A stretch of 64,000 nt of DNA from Polynucleobacter bastaniensis. GTDB lineage: Bacteria > Pseudomonadota > Gammaproteobacteria > Burkholderiales > Burkholderiaceae. The position numbers and the translations under genes were made by a program. Positions 1 through 10,321 of the stretch are shown here, piece by piece. Every line of letters starts with the position of its first letter. Position 1 is the stretch's first letter. The stretch lies in assembly GCF_018882205.1 (NCBI RefSeq), contig NZ_JACVOU010000001.1, positions 248,001 to 312,000 of the forward strand, written 5' to 3'. The notes beneath the pieces are model-generated. The model ran no database searches, was not told where the DNA came from, and saw nothing but the letters and a program-made list of their open reading frames with translations.

Positions 1-722
1 GCTAGGAGATTCAGAAGAGAGCTTTTCCCAACGTTAGGCGCGCCAGCCAAAACCAGCTGGATGCCGTCTCGCAAAATTTTGCCTTGTTTCGCCCCCTCCC
101 TCAGCGCATGCAACTTTTTCATAACAGCGCTCACGCGTTCGCGGGCTTGAGCATTCTCTAAGAACTCAATCTCCTCCTCGGGGAAGTCTAGGGTTGACTC
201 CACCAAAATGCGCAGCTGAGTGATCTCTTCAATCAGACTGTTGATGTCACTTGAGAAGGCGCCTTGCAAGGAGCGTGCTGCGCCACGTACCGCTGCCGCA
301 CTTTGAGCGTCGATTAAATCTGCAATCGCCTCCGCTTGGGCTAAATCAATTTTGTTGTTCAGGTAGGCTCGTAAAGAAAATTCGCCGGGCTCGGCAATTA
401 CCAAGCCTTGATCTTTTCCCAACTCAAGACATCGCTTCATTACTAACTCTAAAAGCTGCGGTCCACCATGGCATTGCAGCTCGAGGACATCTTCACCCGT
501 AAAAGAGGCGGGTGCTGCAAAGTAAATAGCGAGGAGTTGGTCGATGGACTCGCCCTGCGCATCTCTAAGTGTCAGCAAGTTGACCTGCCGAGGCTTAAGC
601 GCCTTATTAAACAAGGCCATGGCCATAGGCAAAAGCTGAGGTCCGCTAATGCGAATGACGCCGACACCTGCTTTGCCAGGTGCGGTGGCAAGTGCAATGA
701 TGGGCAGCTTTCTCGTCATCAT
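1..722 (-). CDS. mnmE: tRNA uridine-5-carboxymethylaminomethyl modification GTPase MnmE, C-terminus outside the window
   Basis: MnmE works with MnmG to modify the wobble uridine (position 34) of some tRNAs. About 240 residues are visible and read MTRKLPIIALATAPGKAGVG from the second of two adjacent ATGs. The N-terminal folate-binding domain carries the typical stretches FTGEDVLELQCHGG and EPGEFSLRA. The reading frame leaves the window just after the G-domain Walker A motif (GAPNVGKSS), so the rest of the GTPase domain and the C-terminal CxGK motif cannot be seen. A GGAG sits about nine bases before the start. It lies 38 bases downstream of yidC on the same strand, as in many proteobacteria. 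Identification is firm; the exact start (722 or 719) is not. Confidence 0.95.
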   Translation of the reverse strand, partial: MMTRKLPIIALATAPGKAGVGVIRISGPQLLPMAMALFNKALKPRQVNLLTLRDAQGESIDQLLAIYFAAPASFTGEDVLELQCHGGPQLLELVMKRCLELGKDQGLVIAEPGEFSLRAYLNNKIDLAQAEAIADLIDAQSAAAVRGAARSLQGAFSSDINSLIEEITQLRILVESTLDFPEEEIEFLENAQARERVSAVMKKLHALREGAKQGKILRDGIQLVLAGAPNVGKSSLLNLL

Positions 723-760
723 TGCGGGCACTCCGTATATATTTTTCAGCAGCTAAAAAT

Positions 761-2476
761 TTATTTAGCCAACCTCTTTCCAAACATTTGATTGATCTGC
801 CATTGTTGAGCGATCGACAGTAGGTTGTTTACTACCCAATATAGAACCAAGCCCGCAGGGAAGAAGAAGAACATGATCGAAAACACGATGGGCATGTACA
901 GCATTACCTTGGCCTGAATAGGATCTGGAGGGGTTGGGTTTAGTTTGGTTTGGACAAACATCGACAAAGCCATGACGATTGGCAAAATTCCGATGGGGAA
1001 AAGTTGTGTAATGCCTAAGAGGTCGCTAATTGAAGTGTCTGGGAGTGATAGGTCGTGCACCCATAAAATCCAAGGTGCGCCTCGCAACTCAACAGATGAC
1101 AACAACACCCAGTACAACGCGATAAATACTGGAATCTGAATCACCACCGGCAAACAGCCGCCCAAGGGATTAATCTTTTCTTTACGATACATCTCCATCA
1201 TGGCCTGATTCATTTTTTGTGGCTCACCCTTGAACTGCTCTTTCATGGCGACCAAACGGGGTTGTACCTCCTTCATGCGCGCCATCGATTTATAGCTCGC
1301 GGCCGACAGTGGGAAGAACACCAACTTAATCAAGATAGTCAATAAAATAATTGACCAGCCCCAGTTACCAACATAAGAATGGATATTGTCCAAAAGCCAA
1401 AAAATAGGTTTTGCCAAAATGGTTAAGTAGCCATAGTCTTTGAGCAACTCAAAACCTGGAGCAATTGTTTCTAATACGCGCTCTTCTTGTGGGCCGACAA
1501 ATAATCTGGCCTTTTCCACAACAGTAGAGCCTGCAGAAACTACTCCTAGCGGAGTTTGCATACCAATTCGGTATAGATTGTTATCAATTTTGTTGGCGTA
1601 GATATCACGTACAGCCTTATCACTCGGAATCCATGCGCTAGCAAAATAGTGCTGAACCATGGCAATCCATGCGGGCTCGCCTGCAGCTACCTGAGAAGGA
1701 AGGGTGATTTTGTTTTTATCTATTGCCGTGAATTCAAGCTTATTAAACTTTTCTTTATCTGTATAGGCCGCCAGCCCAGTGAATGTACTTGCTGAAAATG
1801 CGCCGTCAAAAGGGCCAATTTTTTGCTCTTGGGAAGCATCACGAACAATCTCGGTATATAGAACGAGTGGGTTGGGGTTGTTGGCGGTTTGTGTAATACG
1901 GTGCCCAATATCTACAACATAACTTCCTGGGTTAAGGATGAAAGTTTTTTCAAGCTTAACGCCATTGCGCTCGCTAACCAAAATAATAAATGGGCGGCCT
2001 GATTCATCTTTTCCAGACTGAGCCAACTTGAAGTTGCTGGTGTGGTTTGGAAGGTCGCTGTTTAAAGAAATCAAACCAGAGCGCGCAAAGTATTTGTGTG
2101 TGGGCGTGTACTGAAATAACTCAACAGGTTTGTTTTCTGGCGTGAAAGACTTTAGTAATCTTGCATCCACGACATTTGCACCGCTTGAGCTAATTTTCAA
2201 GACGAGAACATCGTTCTGTAGTGTGAACTTTTCCGCGCCCGTCATTGCATCACCATTAATAATTGGCGTTGTTGCTATAACTGGTGCACTCGACAGTTGG
2301 GCTGGAACATCAGCTTTGCTAGTGGCTGCAGGATTATTGGCGGGGGTCGGAGCGCTCGTTAAGGGCCTACCAAACATCGATGGTTTTCCTTCATGAACTT
2401 GCCAGTTGTTGTACAACAACAGGCCTGACATGGAGAAGACCGCCCAAAGAATTGTTTTTTTAAAGTCCATTTGCAT
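761..2476 (-). CDS. yidC: Membrane protein insertase YidC
   Basis: YidC inserts and folds inner-membrane proteins, alone or with SecYEG; a known client is the ATP synthase c subunit, whose gene is also in this window. The 571 residues follow the Gram-negative plan: an N-terminal membrane segment at about residues 8-25, a low-complexity Pro/Ala/Thr linker, a large periplasmic domain to about residue 350, and the Oxa1/60KD_IMP core from about 365 on. The core shows GNWGWSIILLT, the positively charged FKGEPQKMN loop and several hydrophobic segments near the end. Length is typical for the family. It sits in the conserved rpmH-rnpA-yidD-yidC-mnmE block, four bases after yidD. Confidence 0.98.
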   Translation of the reverse strand: MQMDFKKTILWAVFSMSGLLLYNNWQVHEGKPSMFGRPLTSAPTPANNPAATSKADVPAQLSSAPVIATTPIINGDAMTGAEKFTLQNDVLVLKISSSGANVVDARLLKSFTPENKPVELFQYTPTHKYFARSGLISLNSDLPNHTSNFKLAQSGKDESGRPFIILVSERNGVKLEKTFILNPGSYVVDIGHRITQTANNPNPLVLYTEIVRDASQEQKIGPFDGAFSASTFTGLAAYTDKEKFNKLEFTAIDKNKITLPSQVAAGEPAWIAMVQHYFASAWIPSDKAVRDIYANKIDNNLYRIGMQTPLGVVSAGSTVVEKARLFVGPQEERVLETIAPGFELLKDYGYLTILAKPIFWLLDNIHSYVGNWGWSIILLTILIKLVFFPLSAASYKSMARMKEVQPRLVAMKEQFKGEPQKMNQAMMEMYRKEKINPLGGCLPVVIQIPVFIALYWVLLSSVELRGAPWILWVHDLSLPDTSISDLLGITQLFPIGILPIVMALSMFVQTKLNPTPPDPIQAKVMLYMPIVFSIMFFFFPAGLVLYWVVNNLLSIAQQWQINQMFGKRLAK

Positions 2477-2480
2477 TCAC

Positions 2481-2720
2481 TTAATGATGATGAGGTGTTG
2501 TTTTTACTGCGGGGTCGTGTCCGCCTTGTGACCATGGATTACAGCGCAAGATGCGCCATACCATCAGCCTGAAGCTTTTTAAAAATCCATAATTAGCAAA
2601 GCAGTCGCAGGCATATTGTGAGCACGAGGGGATGAATTTACAGTGCATGCCAACAAAAGGGCTGAAGGTTATTTGATAAAGCCTCACAAGCTTAATAGCC
2701 AACTTATTAAGTGGGCGCAC
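2481..2720 (-). CDS. yidD: Membrane protein insertion efficiency factor YidD
   Basis: YidD is a small, membrane-associated protein that helps YidC-dependent insertion. This copy has 79 residues, within the usual range. It shows the family signature: a basic, hydrophobic start (LVRLYQITFSPF) and the cysteine motif CKFIPSCSQYACD, followed by RILRCNPWSQGGHDPA. The stop lies four bases before yidC and the start one base after the rnpA stop, so translation is probably coupled along rnpA-yidD-yidC. The C-terminus ends in a short His run (HHH), which has no known role. Confidence 0.95.
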   Translation of the reverse strand: MRPLNKLAIKLVRLYQITFSPFVGMHCKFIPSCSQYACDCFANYGFLKSFRLMVWRILRCNPWSQGGHDPAVKTTPHHH

Positions 2721-2721
2721 G

Positions 2722-3039
2722 CTAAATCAGCCCCGCAATTTGGGCTCGCAGGCTTTCTTTTTCTTTGTTCCGGAGTCTGCCGCGCGTTTCTCGACCAATT
2801 GGTTTTTTTAGCTTCACCACAACATCGCTATTCAGGTTTGTTGTTTGAGCGCTTTTGACCAACTCACGAATCATGCGCTTTAGTTGGTTGCGATCTACAG
2901 CACGTTTAGCCAGTTTTTTAGCTACCGCAATACCTAAATCTGGCTTTTCGCCCTGATTTGGGGAAGCCGAATACAAACCCCAACACAAACTTGTCTTGGG
3001 GCGTGTTTTTAGTAACTCAGAAATCCTGGCGCTATTCAA
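2722..3039 (-). CDS. rnpA: Ribonuclease P protein component
   Basis: RnpA is the protein subunit of RNase P, which matures the 5' ends of tRNAs together with the catalytic RNA. The 105-residue protein carries the family motif RAVDRNQLKRMIREL near the middle and a basic surface. The most likely start is a TTG at 3039, eight bases after the rpmH stop; there is no ATG in a sensible place. A UUG start next to rpmH fits the known low level of RnpA relative to L34, although that link is inference. The gene is slightly shorter than E. coli RnpA (119 residues). Confidence 0.93.
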   Translation of the reverse strand: MNSARISELLKTRPKTSLCWGLYSASPNQGEKPDLGIAVAKKLAKRAVDRNQLKRMIRELVKSAQTTNLNSDVVVKLKKPIGRETRGRLRNKEKESLRAQIAGLI

Positions 3040-3047
3040 CTGCTAAA

Positions 3048-3182
3048 TTAAACGGCGAGGCGTTTGCGACCTTTGGCGCGACGGGCATTTAATACCGCGC
3101 GTCCACTCTTGGTTTTCATGCGAATACGGAATCCGTGAGTGCGTTTACGACGTGTTACTGAGGGTTGGTATGTTCTTTTCAT
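3048..3182 (-). CDS. rpmH: 50S ribosomal protein L34
   Basis: This 44-residue, Arg/Lys-rich protein begins [19 protein letters not shown] and ends with GRKRLAV, which is the L34 family pattern over its whole length. L34 is a late-binding component of the large ribosomal subunit. The gene is the first of the minus-strand block and faces away from dnaA, the classic arrangement beside a bacterial origin. A promoter matching the sigma-70 consensus lies upstream (3205-3233). Confidence 0.98.
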
Positions 3183-3204
3183 GATTCATCCTGCAAAACC
3201 CAGT

Positions 3205-3233
3205 ATTTTCCTTGTTGCCCAGCAAAAGGTCAA
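3205..3233 (-). promoter_or_regulatory. Predicted sigma-70 promoter of rpmH-rnpA-yidD-yidC
   Basis: On the minus strand, TTGACC (3233-3228) is followed after exactly 17 bases by GAAAAT (3210-3205), a 5/6 and a 4/6 match to the -35 and -10 consensus. Transcription would begin about 15-20 bases before the rpmH start. This is a motif match only. Confidence 0.55.
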
Positions 3234-3318
3234 CCGCTATAGAGGAATATATAGGTATTTTTCTCTATTTATTTGGCAGCAATTCAACAAACCATTAATT
3301 TGTATGGGGTTTTTTATG

Positions 3319-3369
3319 TTATTCACAAGTTATCCACAGGTTTTCCACGTTTTTCTGGCTTGTGGATAA
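3319..3369. promoter_or_regulatory. DnaA-box cluster upstream of dnaA
   Basis: Three 9-mers match the DnaA box: TTATTCACA at 3319-3327, TTATCCACA at 3330-3338 (perfect) and TGTGGATAA at 3361-3369 (perfect, opposite orientation). TTTTCCACG at 3341-3349 is a weaker candidate. They lie 36-86 bases before the chosen dnaA start, so they probably overlap its promoter or leader. Such boxes are known to mediate dnaA autoregulation and may also form one half of a bipartite origin; which of these applies cannot be told from sequence. Confidence 0.8.
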
Positions 3370-3404
3370 CTTTATGGGGTCGCTACAATGAATCCTCTAA
3401 AAAT

Positions 3405-4829
3405 ATGAGCAACCTACAGAACCCTATTACTTTGAACTCACTCAACCCGCTGGGGTTTTGGGACGGTGCACTTGGTGCGCTTGCTCGCGAGCTTTCCCCC
3501 CAACAATTTAAAACTTGGATCCAGCCCCTGAGCCTGGTTTCTTTCGATGAGAGTGAGCAATCACTCGTCGTAGGAGCACCAAACAGATTTAAGCTCGACT
3601 GGATTAAGAAAACCTTTTCTGACCGCCTTCAAGAGTTGGCAGACCAGTATTTTGGCCACCCAATCAACCTTAGCTTTGTGCTTAGTGTTGAAGGGGTGGG
3701 CGCCCAAACGGTGCAACTCAATACAAACCAGGAGCCTCCAGCTCAGCAAGGGCCTGTGGTAATCGCAGATAACAACTCCACCGAGGAGCAAGCTTTTGAG
3801 ATTGAAGATCACTCAAAACTGAACCCCAACCTTACCTTTGATACATTTGTTACTGGTAAGGCAAATCAATTGGCTCGGGCTGCGTCGATCCAGGTTGCCC
3901 ATAACCCAGGAACCTCTTACAACCCCATGTTTTTGTATGGCGGGGTGGGTTTGGGTAAAACCCACCTGATTCATGCAATCGGGAATCACCTGCTAAAAGA
4001 AAAGCCTGGCGCCCGGATTCGATACATTCACGCCGAACAATACGTCTCTGATGTGGTTAGGGCTTATCAACAGAAGGCATTTGATCGCTTTAAGCGCTAC
4101 TACCACTCCTTAGACTTGTTGTTGATCGATGACATTCAGTTTTTTAGTGGTAAATCCAGGACTCAAGAGGAGTTTTTTTATGCCTTTGAAGCCCTTTTAA
4201 GCAATAAAGCTCAAGTCATCATCACAAGTGACACCTACCCAAAGGAAATGGCCGGGATTGATGATCGCCTCATTTCTCGATTTGATTCCGGCTTGACGGT
4301 GGCCATTGAACCGCCAGAGCTAGAAATGCGGGTTGCTATCCTAATGAAAAAGGCTTTGGGCGAAGGCATCCCCATGAGTGAGGATGTTGCCTTCTTTGTT
4401 GCCAAACACCTTAGATCTAACGTACGAGAGCTGGAGGGGGCGCTGAGGAAGATATTGGCGTTTGTTCGTTTCCACGGCAAAGAGGTCACAATTGAAGTGG
4501 CTCGCGTGGCTTTAAAAGACCTTTTGTCAATACAAAATCGGCAAATTTCAGTCGACAATATTCAAAAAGCGGTGGCTGACTTTTATAGCATCAAAGTTGC
4601 CGACATGTATTCCAAGAAACGCCCTGCAAACATTGCTCGTCCAAGGCAAATTGCTATGTTTATGGCAAAAGAGTTAACCCAAAAAAGTCTCCCAGAAATT
4701 GGTGAGTTGTTTGGGGGGCGGGACCACACAACCGTTCTGCATGCGGTTCGGAAGATTGGTGAGGAGCGCTCTCATGATGGGCAACTTAACCACGAAATCC
4801 ACGTTATTGAGCAAACCCTAAAATCTTAG
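3405..4829 (+). CDS. dnaA: Chromosomal replication initiator protein DnaA
   Basis: DnaA binds DnaA boxes at oriC, forms an ATP-dependent filament and melts the origin. From the ATG at 3405 the protein has 474 residues. It shows domain I ([18 protein letters not shown]), a short linker, the AAA+ domain with Walker [10 protein letters not shown] near residue 180, Walker [10 protein letters not shown], the Arg-finger region ISRFDSG, and the C-terminal DNA-binding domain with the signature [14 protein letters not shown]. The frame is open 44 codons further upstream, but that stretch would run through the DnaA boxes and does not resemble DnaA, so I chose the internal ATG. No strong ribosome binding site precedes it. 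Confidence 0.97.
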   Translation: MSNLQNPITLNSLNPLGFWDGALGALARELSPQQFKTWIQPLSLVSFDESEQSLVVGAPNRFKLDWIKKTFSDRLQELADQYFGHPINLSFVLSVEGVGAQTVQLNTNQEPPAQQGPVVIADNNSTEEQAFEIEDHSKLNPNLTFDTFVTGKANQLARAASIQVAHNPGTSYNPMFLYGGVGLGKTHLIHAIGNHLLKEKPGARIRYIHAEQYVSDVVRAYQQKAFDRFKRYYHSLDLLLIDDIQFFSGKSRTQEEFFYAFEALLSNKAQVIITSDTYPKEMAGIDDRLISRFDSGLTVAIEPPELEMRVAILMKKALGEGIPMSEDVAFFVAKHLRSNVRELEGALRKILAFVRFHGKEVTIEVARVALKDLLSIQNRQISVDNIQKAVADFYSIKVADMYSKKRPANIARPRQIAMFMAKELTQKSLPEIGELFGGRDHTTVLHAVRKIGEERSHDGQLNHEIHVIEQTLKS

Positions 4830-4830
4830 G

Positions 4831-5093
4831 TTTTTGCCTGTGGATAAGGTTGTGGATAGCTCAATGAATAAGTTTGTGGATTGTGTGTGGATAAATTGTG
4901 GAAAGATGGCGCTTCATGCAAAAATAGGGTGTTGATGAAAAGTTATTAAAGATTTATGCACGGTTTATACAGGGGTTTTCCACAGGTTTTTTTCTTTTCA
5001 ATGGATTGTTTTATATAGGACTTTTGACTTATCCACAGAAATCACAAACCCTATTACTACTACTAATAAGATATATACAAGGATTTAAAAGCA
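4831..5093. other. Candidate chromosomal origin oriC (dnaA-dnaN intergenic region)
   Basis: This gene-free gap is packed with DnaA boxes. TGTGGATAA occurs at 4839-4847 and 4886-4894, and TTATCCACA at 5029-5037. Near matches are TGTGGATAG 4851-4859, TGTGGATTG 4875-4883, TGTGGAAAG 4897-4905, TTATGCACG 4954-4962 and TTTTCCACA 4976-4984. The left boxes face one way and the right ones the other. After the last perfect box comes an AT-rich stretch (about 5038-5090) that would serve as the unwinding element and contains a trinucleotide repeat at 5051-5065. The dnaA-dnaN position is the usual oriC site in many bacteria. Origin activity itself is inferred. Confidence 0.85.
5051..5070 (+). promoter_or_regulatory. 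DnaA-trio-like element next to the last DnaA box
   Basis: The sequence reads CTA-TTA-CTA-CTA-CTA (5051-5065), followed by ATAAG. Its complement, read 3'-5', is GAT-AAT-GAT-GAT-GAT, matching the DnaA-trio pattern 3'-(G/A)A(T/A)-5' known from Bacillus subtilis oriC. It starts 13 bases after the perfect DnaA box at 5029-5037 and runs straight into an AT-rich tract. DnaA trios are thought to guide DnaA from the double-stranded boxes onto one strand. The match is visible; the function is inferred. Confidence 0.65.
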
Positions 5094-6209
5094 ATGCAAC
5101 TCGTGAACACTTCAAGGGATAGTTTATTAAAGCCACTTCAGGTTGTTAGTGGCATTGTTGAACGTCGACACACTTTGCCAATCTTGGCAAACTTGTTATT
5201 TAAAAAGCAAGGTGACAAGGTGTCGTTTATCTCGACTGATATAGAAATTCAAATTACAACCAATGCCAGTTTTGGTGTTGGTGCAGAAGACGTAACAACG
5301 ACGGTAGCTGCAAGAAAGTTGCTTGATATTTTACGAGCACTCCCAGAGGGGCCGGTTGCATTAAACCTTAAAGACAACAAGATGGTTGTACAAAGCGGTA
5401 AAAGCCGCTTTTCTCTACAAACCCTATCCGCAACAGAATTTCCTGTTATGCAAAGTATTGGAGAGGTAACAGCGAGCTGGAGAATGACTCAAAAGAGCTT
5501 TCGCCAATTAGTTAGCCAAGTTCATTTTGCAATGGCGCAGCAGGATATTCGTTACTACCTTAACGGGATGTTGTTGGTTGTTGAGGGCAAACAGGTGATT
5601 GCTGTGGCTACTGACGGTCATCGTTTGGCGTATTCTCAGGTTGAGCTGGCCGAAGTTCCGGTAGGCTCTGGACAAAGACAAGAAATCATTATTCCTCGAA
5701 AAACAATTCTTGAGTGTCAACATTTACTTGAAGACTCAGACGAGATGCTGGAGATGAGTCTCACATCCAATCAAGTGAAATTCACCTTTGGTGATATCGA
5801 ATTAATTTCAAAGCTAGTTGAGGGTAAATTCCCCGATTTTCAAAGGGTGATCCCTAAAGGTCACAAAAACTCATTAGTTGTTGGACGTGATGTTTTGCAA
5901 TCCGCACTACAACGCGCTGCAATTTTGACAACCGACAAATTTAAAGGTGTACGTTTTTCTTTATCACCAAATCGAATCACGGTCCAATCAACCAATGCTG
6001 AGCAAGAAGAGGCGCAAGAGGAGATTGAAACCGAATACAGCGGTGATGAGGTTGAAATTGGCTTTAATGTAAGTTATTTATTAGATGTTTTATCAAACTT
6101 GAAGAATGAAAAAATTCAAATTAGTTTAGGTGATGCCAATAGTAGTGCGGTTATTACCCTGCCTGGTTCTGAAGACTTTAAGTATGTTGTGATGCCAATG
6201 CGTATTTAA
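5094..6209 (+). CDS. dnaN: DNA polymerase III beta subunit (sliding clamp)
   Basis: DnaN forms the ring-shaped dimer that tethers DNA polymerase III to its template and docks many repair proteins. The 371-residue protein starts MQLVNTSRDSLLKPLQVVSG and shows the three repeated clamp domains, with ERRHTLPILANLL in domain I, TDGHRLAYSQ in domain II and the C-terminal KYVVMPMRI, which ends in the usual V-x-P-M-R-h pattern. It follows oriC and is followed by gyrB after 11 bases, so the two are probably co-transcribed. Confidence 0.98.
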   Translation: MQLVNTSRDSLLKPLQVVSGIVERRHTLPILANLLFKKQGDKVSFISTDIEIQITTNASFGVGAEDVTTTVAARKLLDILRALPEGPVALNLKDNKMVVQSGKSRFSLQTLSATEFPVMQSIGEVTASWRMTQKSFRQLVSQVHFAMAQQDIRYYLNGMLLVVEGKQVIAVATDGHRLAYSQVELAEVPVGSGQRQEIIIPRKTILECQHLLEDSDEMLEMSLTSNQVKFTFGDIELISKLVEGKFPDFQRVIPKGHKNSLVVGRDVLQSALQRAAILTTDKFKGVRFSLSPNRITVQSTNAEQEEAQEEIETEYSGDEVEIGFNVSYLLDVLSNLKNEKIQISLGDANSSAVITLPGSEDFKYVVMPMRI

Positions 6210-6214
6210 TTTAG

Positions 6215-8719
<2,505 letters not shown>

Positions 8720-8724
8720 TTTAA

Positions 8725-9219
8725 ATGAGTAAAAAGAAATTGGCGGCTCCAAAAATTGATCGTTCGCGCATTGTTGTTAAGTCTTCACCCATACATGGAA
8801 AGGGTGTTTTTGTTGCGAAGCCAATTAAAAAGGGTGACGCGATCATTGAGTACAAGGGTGAGCGAATTAGTTGGAAGTTAGCAGAAAAGCGTCACCCACA
8901 CGACCCAAAAGACCCAAACCATACCTTTTACTTTTCACTAGAAGATGGCCGTTGTATTGATGCGAAGTATGGTGGAAACGCTGCTCGCTGGATCAACCAT
9001 TCTTGCAAGCCGACTTGTGAAACCCGGGAGGACAGCTTTGGTGGTGAGTCTCGTGTATTTATCTATGCCAAAAAAGACCTTAAGGTGGGTGAGGAGCTTT
9101 TTTACGACTACTCCCTTGGGGTTGATGGCCGTCTTACCAAGCAAATGAAAAAAGATTATGAGTGCCGCTGCGGCGCTAAGAAATGTCGAGGCACCATGCT
9201 GTCTCTCGATAAGAAGTAA
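8725..9219 (+). CDS. SET-domain protein (putative protein lysine methyltransferase) with post-SET zinc motif
   Basis: The 164-residue protein is a compact SET domain. It opens with SPIHGKGVFVAKPIKKGD at residues 21-38, contains the S-adenosylmethionine/lysine-channel pseudoknot motifs RWINHSCKPTC (88-98) and ELFYDY (124-129), and ends in a post-SET motif CxCx4C (Cys147, 149, 154) that would bind zinc with Cys94. Catalytic tyrosines of SET enzymes are plausibly Y127/Y129. There is no pre-SET or targeting domain, so the substrate is unknown; bacterial SET proteins are known from several lineages. It starts six bases after gyrB and is probably co-transcribed with it. Family assignment is firm, biological role open. 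Confidence 0.85.
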   Translation: MSKKKLAAPKIDRSRIVVKSSPIHGKGVFVAKPIKKGDAIIEYKGERISWKLAEKRHPHDPKDPNHTFYFSLEDGRCIDAKYGGNAARWINHSCKPTCETREDSFGGESRVFIYAKKDLKVGEELFYDYSLGVDGRLTKQMKKDYECRCGAKKCRGTMLSLDKK

Positions 9220-9233
9220 ATTCTTTTTTCAGT

Positions 9234-9458
9234 ATGTTGTTTATTACCATTCAAGATTTAGAGGCAGCAATTAATTATTGGCGTAGCCAATCACCTGCTA
9301 TTGGTGAGGAGCTTCGCTTGTGTCCAGAGGCCTCTGCTCTTGCAAAACCATATGCTCTTATGATTGTTCAGGGCGCCCAAAGGGTTCCTGTGGACGTTTT
9401 GGACGAGGTGGCAAGATTGGCAATTCAGAAATTTCTAAATACTACCCGGGCGAATTAA
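9234..9458 (+). CDS. DUF3717 family small protein
   Basis: This 74-residue protein begins MLFITIQDLEAAINYWRSQSP and contains two Ala/Leu-rich helical stretches. The LEAAINYWR start and the later DVLDEVARLAIQKFL resemble the DUF3717 family, which is typical of Burkholderiales and has no known function. There is no signal peptide, membrane segment or catalytic motif. It follows the SET-domain gene after 14 bases and may be the end of the dnaN-gyrB transcript. Confidence 0.7.
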   Translation: MLFITIQDLEAAINYWRSQSPAIGEELRLCPEASALAKPYALMIVQGAQRVPVDVLDEVARLAIQKFLNTTRAN

Positions 9459-9559
9459 TCATTACGCCCTCAATGTTTTTAGGGTTATCGCTATATTAGT
9501 CGGCCCCCTCTTAGGGTATCCTCAAACTCTTGCCTATAGATGGGTATAAGGATTTGAGC

Positions 9560-10321
9560 TTGCAAGAGACAATATTAAAAACAACTGGCCTTGGAAAGAC
9601 ATTCAAAGGTTTTTCTGCAGTAAGTGATGTCAATTTAGATGTTGCTCGGGGAACTATTCACGCCCTTATTGGGCCCAATGGCGCCGGCAAAACAACCTGT
9701 TTTAACCTGCTTACTAAGTTTTTAGAGCCCTCCAGCGGCCAGATTTTGTTTAACGGCTTCGACATAACCAAGGAACGACCAGCTCAAATAGCGCGTCGTG
9801 GGGTTGTCCGCTCATTCCAAATTTCAGCTGTTTTTCCACACCTTACTGTTTTGGAGAATATTCGTGTTGCACTGCAGCGAGGATTGGGTACCGAATTTCA
9901 TTTTTGGAAGTCTGGAAACTCACTAAACGTGCTCAATGAGCGCGCTGAACAGCTTTTGTTAGAAGTGGGTTTGGCAGACTTTGCCCACGAGGAAACGCTA
10001 AATCTAGCCTATGGCCGCAAAAGAGCCTTAGAAATTGCCACCACCATGGCAATGGAGCCTGAATTAATGTTGTTGGATGAGCCAACACAGGGCATGGGAC
10101 ATGAAGATGTAGAGCGTGTTACCGAGCTAATTGATCGGGTTGCCAAGGGTCGCACCATTTTGATGGTTGAGCACAATATGAGGGTGGTTTCTTCTATAGC
10201 GGACCGCATCACGGTATTGCAACGAGGTTCAGTGTTGGCTGAGGGCTCCTACCAAGAGGTTTCCAATAATCCCCTGGTGGTTGAGGCTTACATGGGCAGT
10301 CATGGGGGTGATGGCACATGA
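9560..10321 (+). CDS. livG: Branched-chain amino-acid type ABC transporter ATP-binding protein (LivG)
   Basis: One of two ATPases of a HAAT-type importer. The frame is open from TTG 9530, but the TTG at 9560 is preceded by AAGGA at a seven-base spacing and gives MQETILKTTGLGKTF, so I prefer it (253 residues); TTG 9554 is also possible. Visible motifs are Walker A GPNGAGKTT at residues 38-46, Q-loop RSFQIS, a degenerate signature LAYGRKRALE in place of LSGGQ, Walker B LMLLDEPTQGM and the switch His in VEHNM. The degenerate signature is common in LivG. The stop overlaps the livF start by four bases (ATGA). Confidence 0.93.
   Translation: MQETILKTTGLGKTFKGFSAVSDVNLDVARGTIHALIGPNGAGKTTCFNLLTKFLEPSSGQILFNGFDITKERPAQIARRGVVRSFQISAVFPHLTVLENIRVALQRGLGTEFHFWKSGNSLNVLNERAEQLLLEVGLADFAHEETLNLAYGRKRALEIATTMAMEPELMLLDEPTQGMGHEDVERVTELIDRVAKGRTILMVEHNMRVVSSIADRITVLQRGSVLAEGSYQEVSNNPLVVEAYMGSHGGDGT

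Noticed and set aside
3273..3404. 44-codon upstream extension of dnaA
   Set aside because: It would translate the DnaA-box region and resembles no DnaA N-terminus; ATG 3405 begins the conserved protein.
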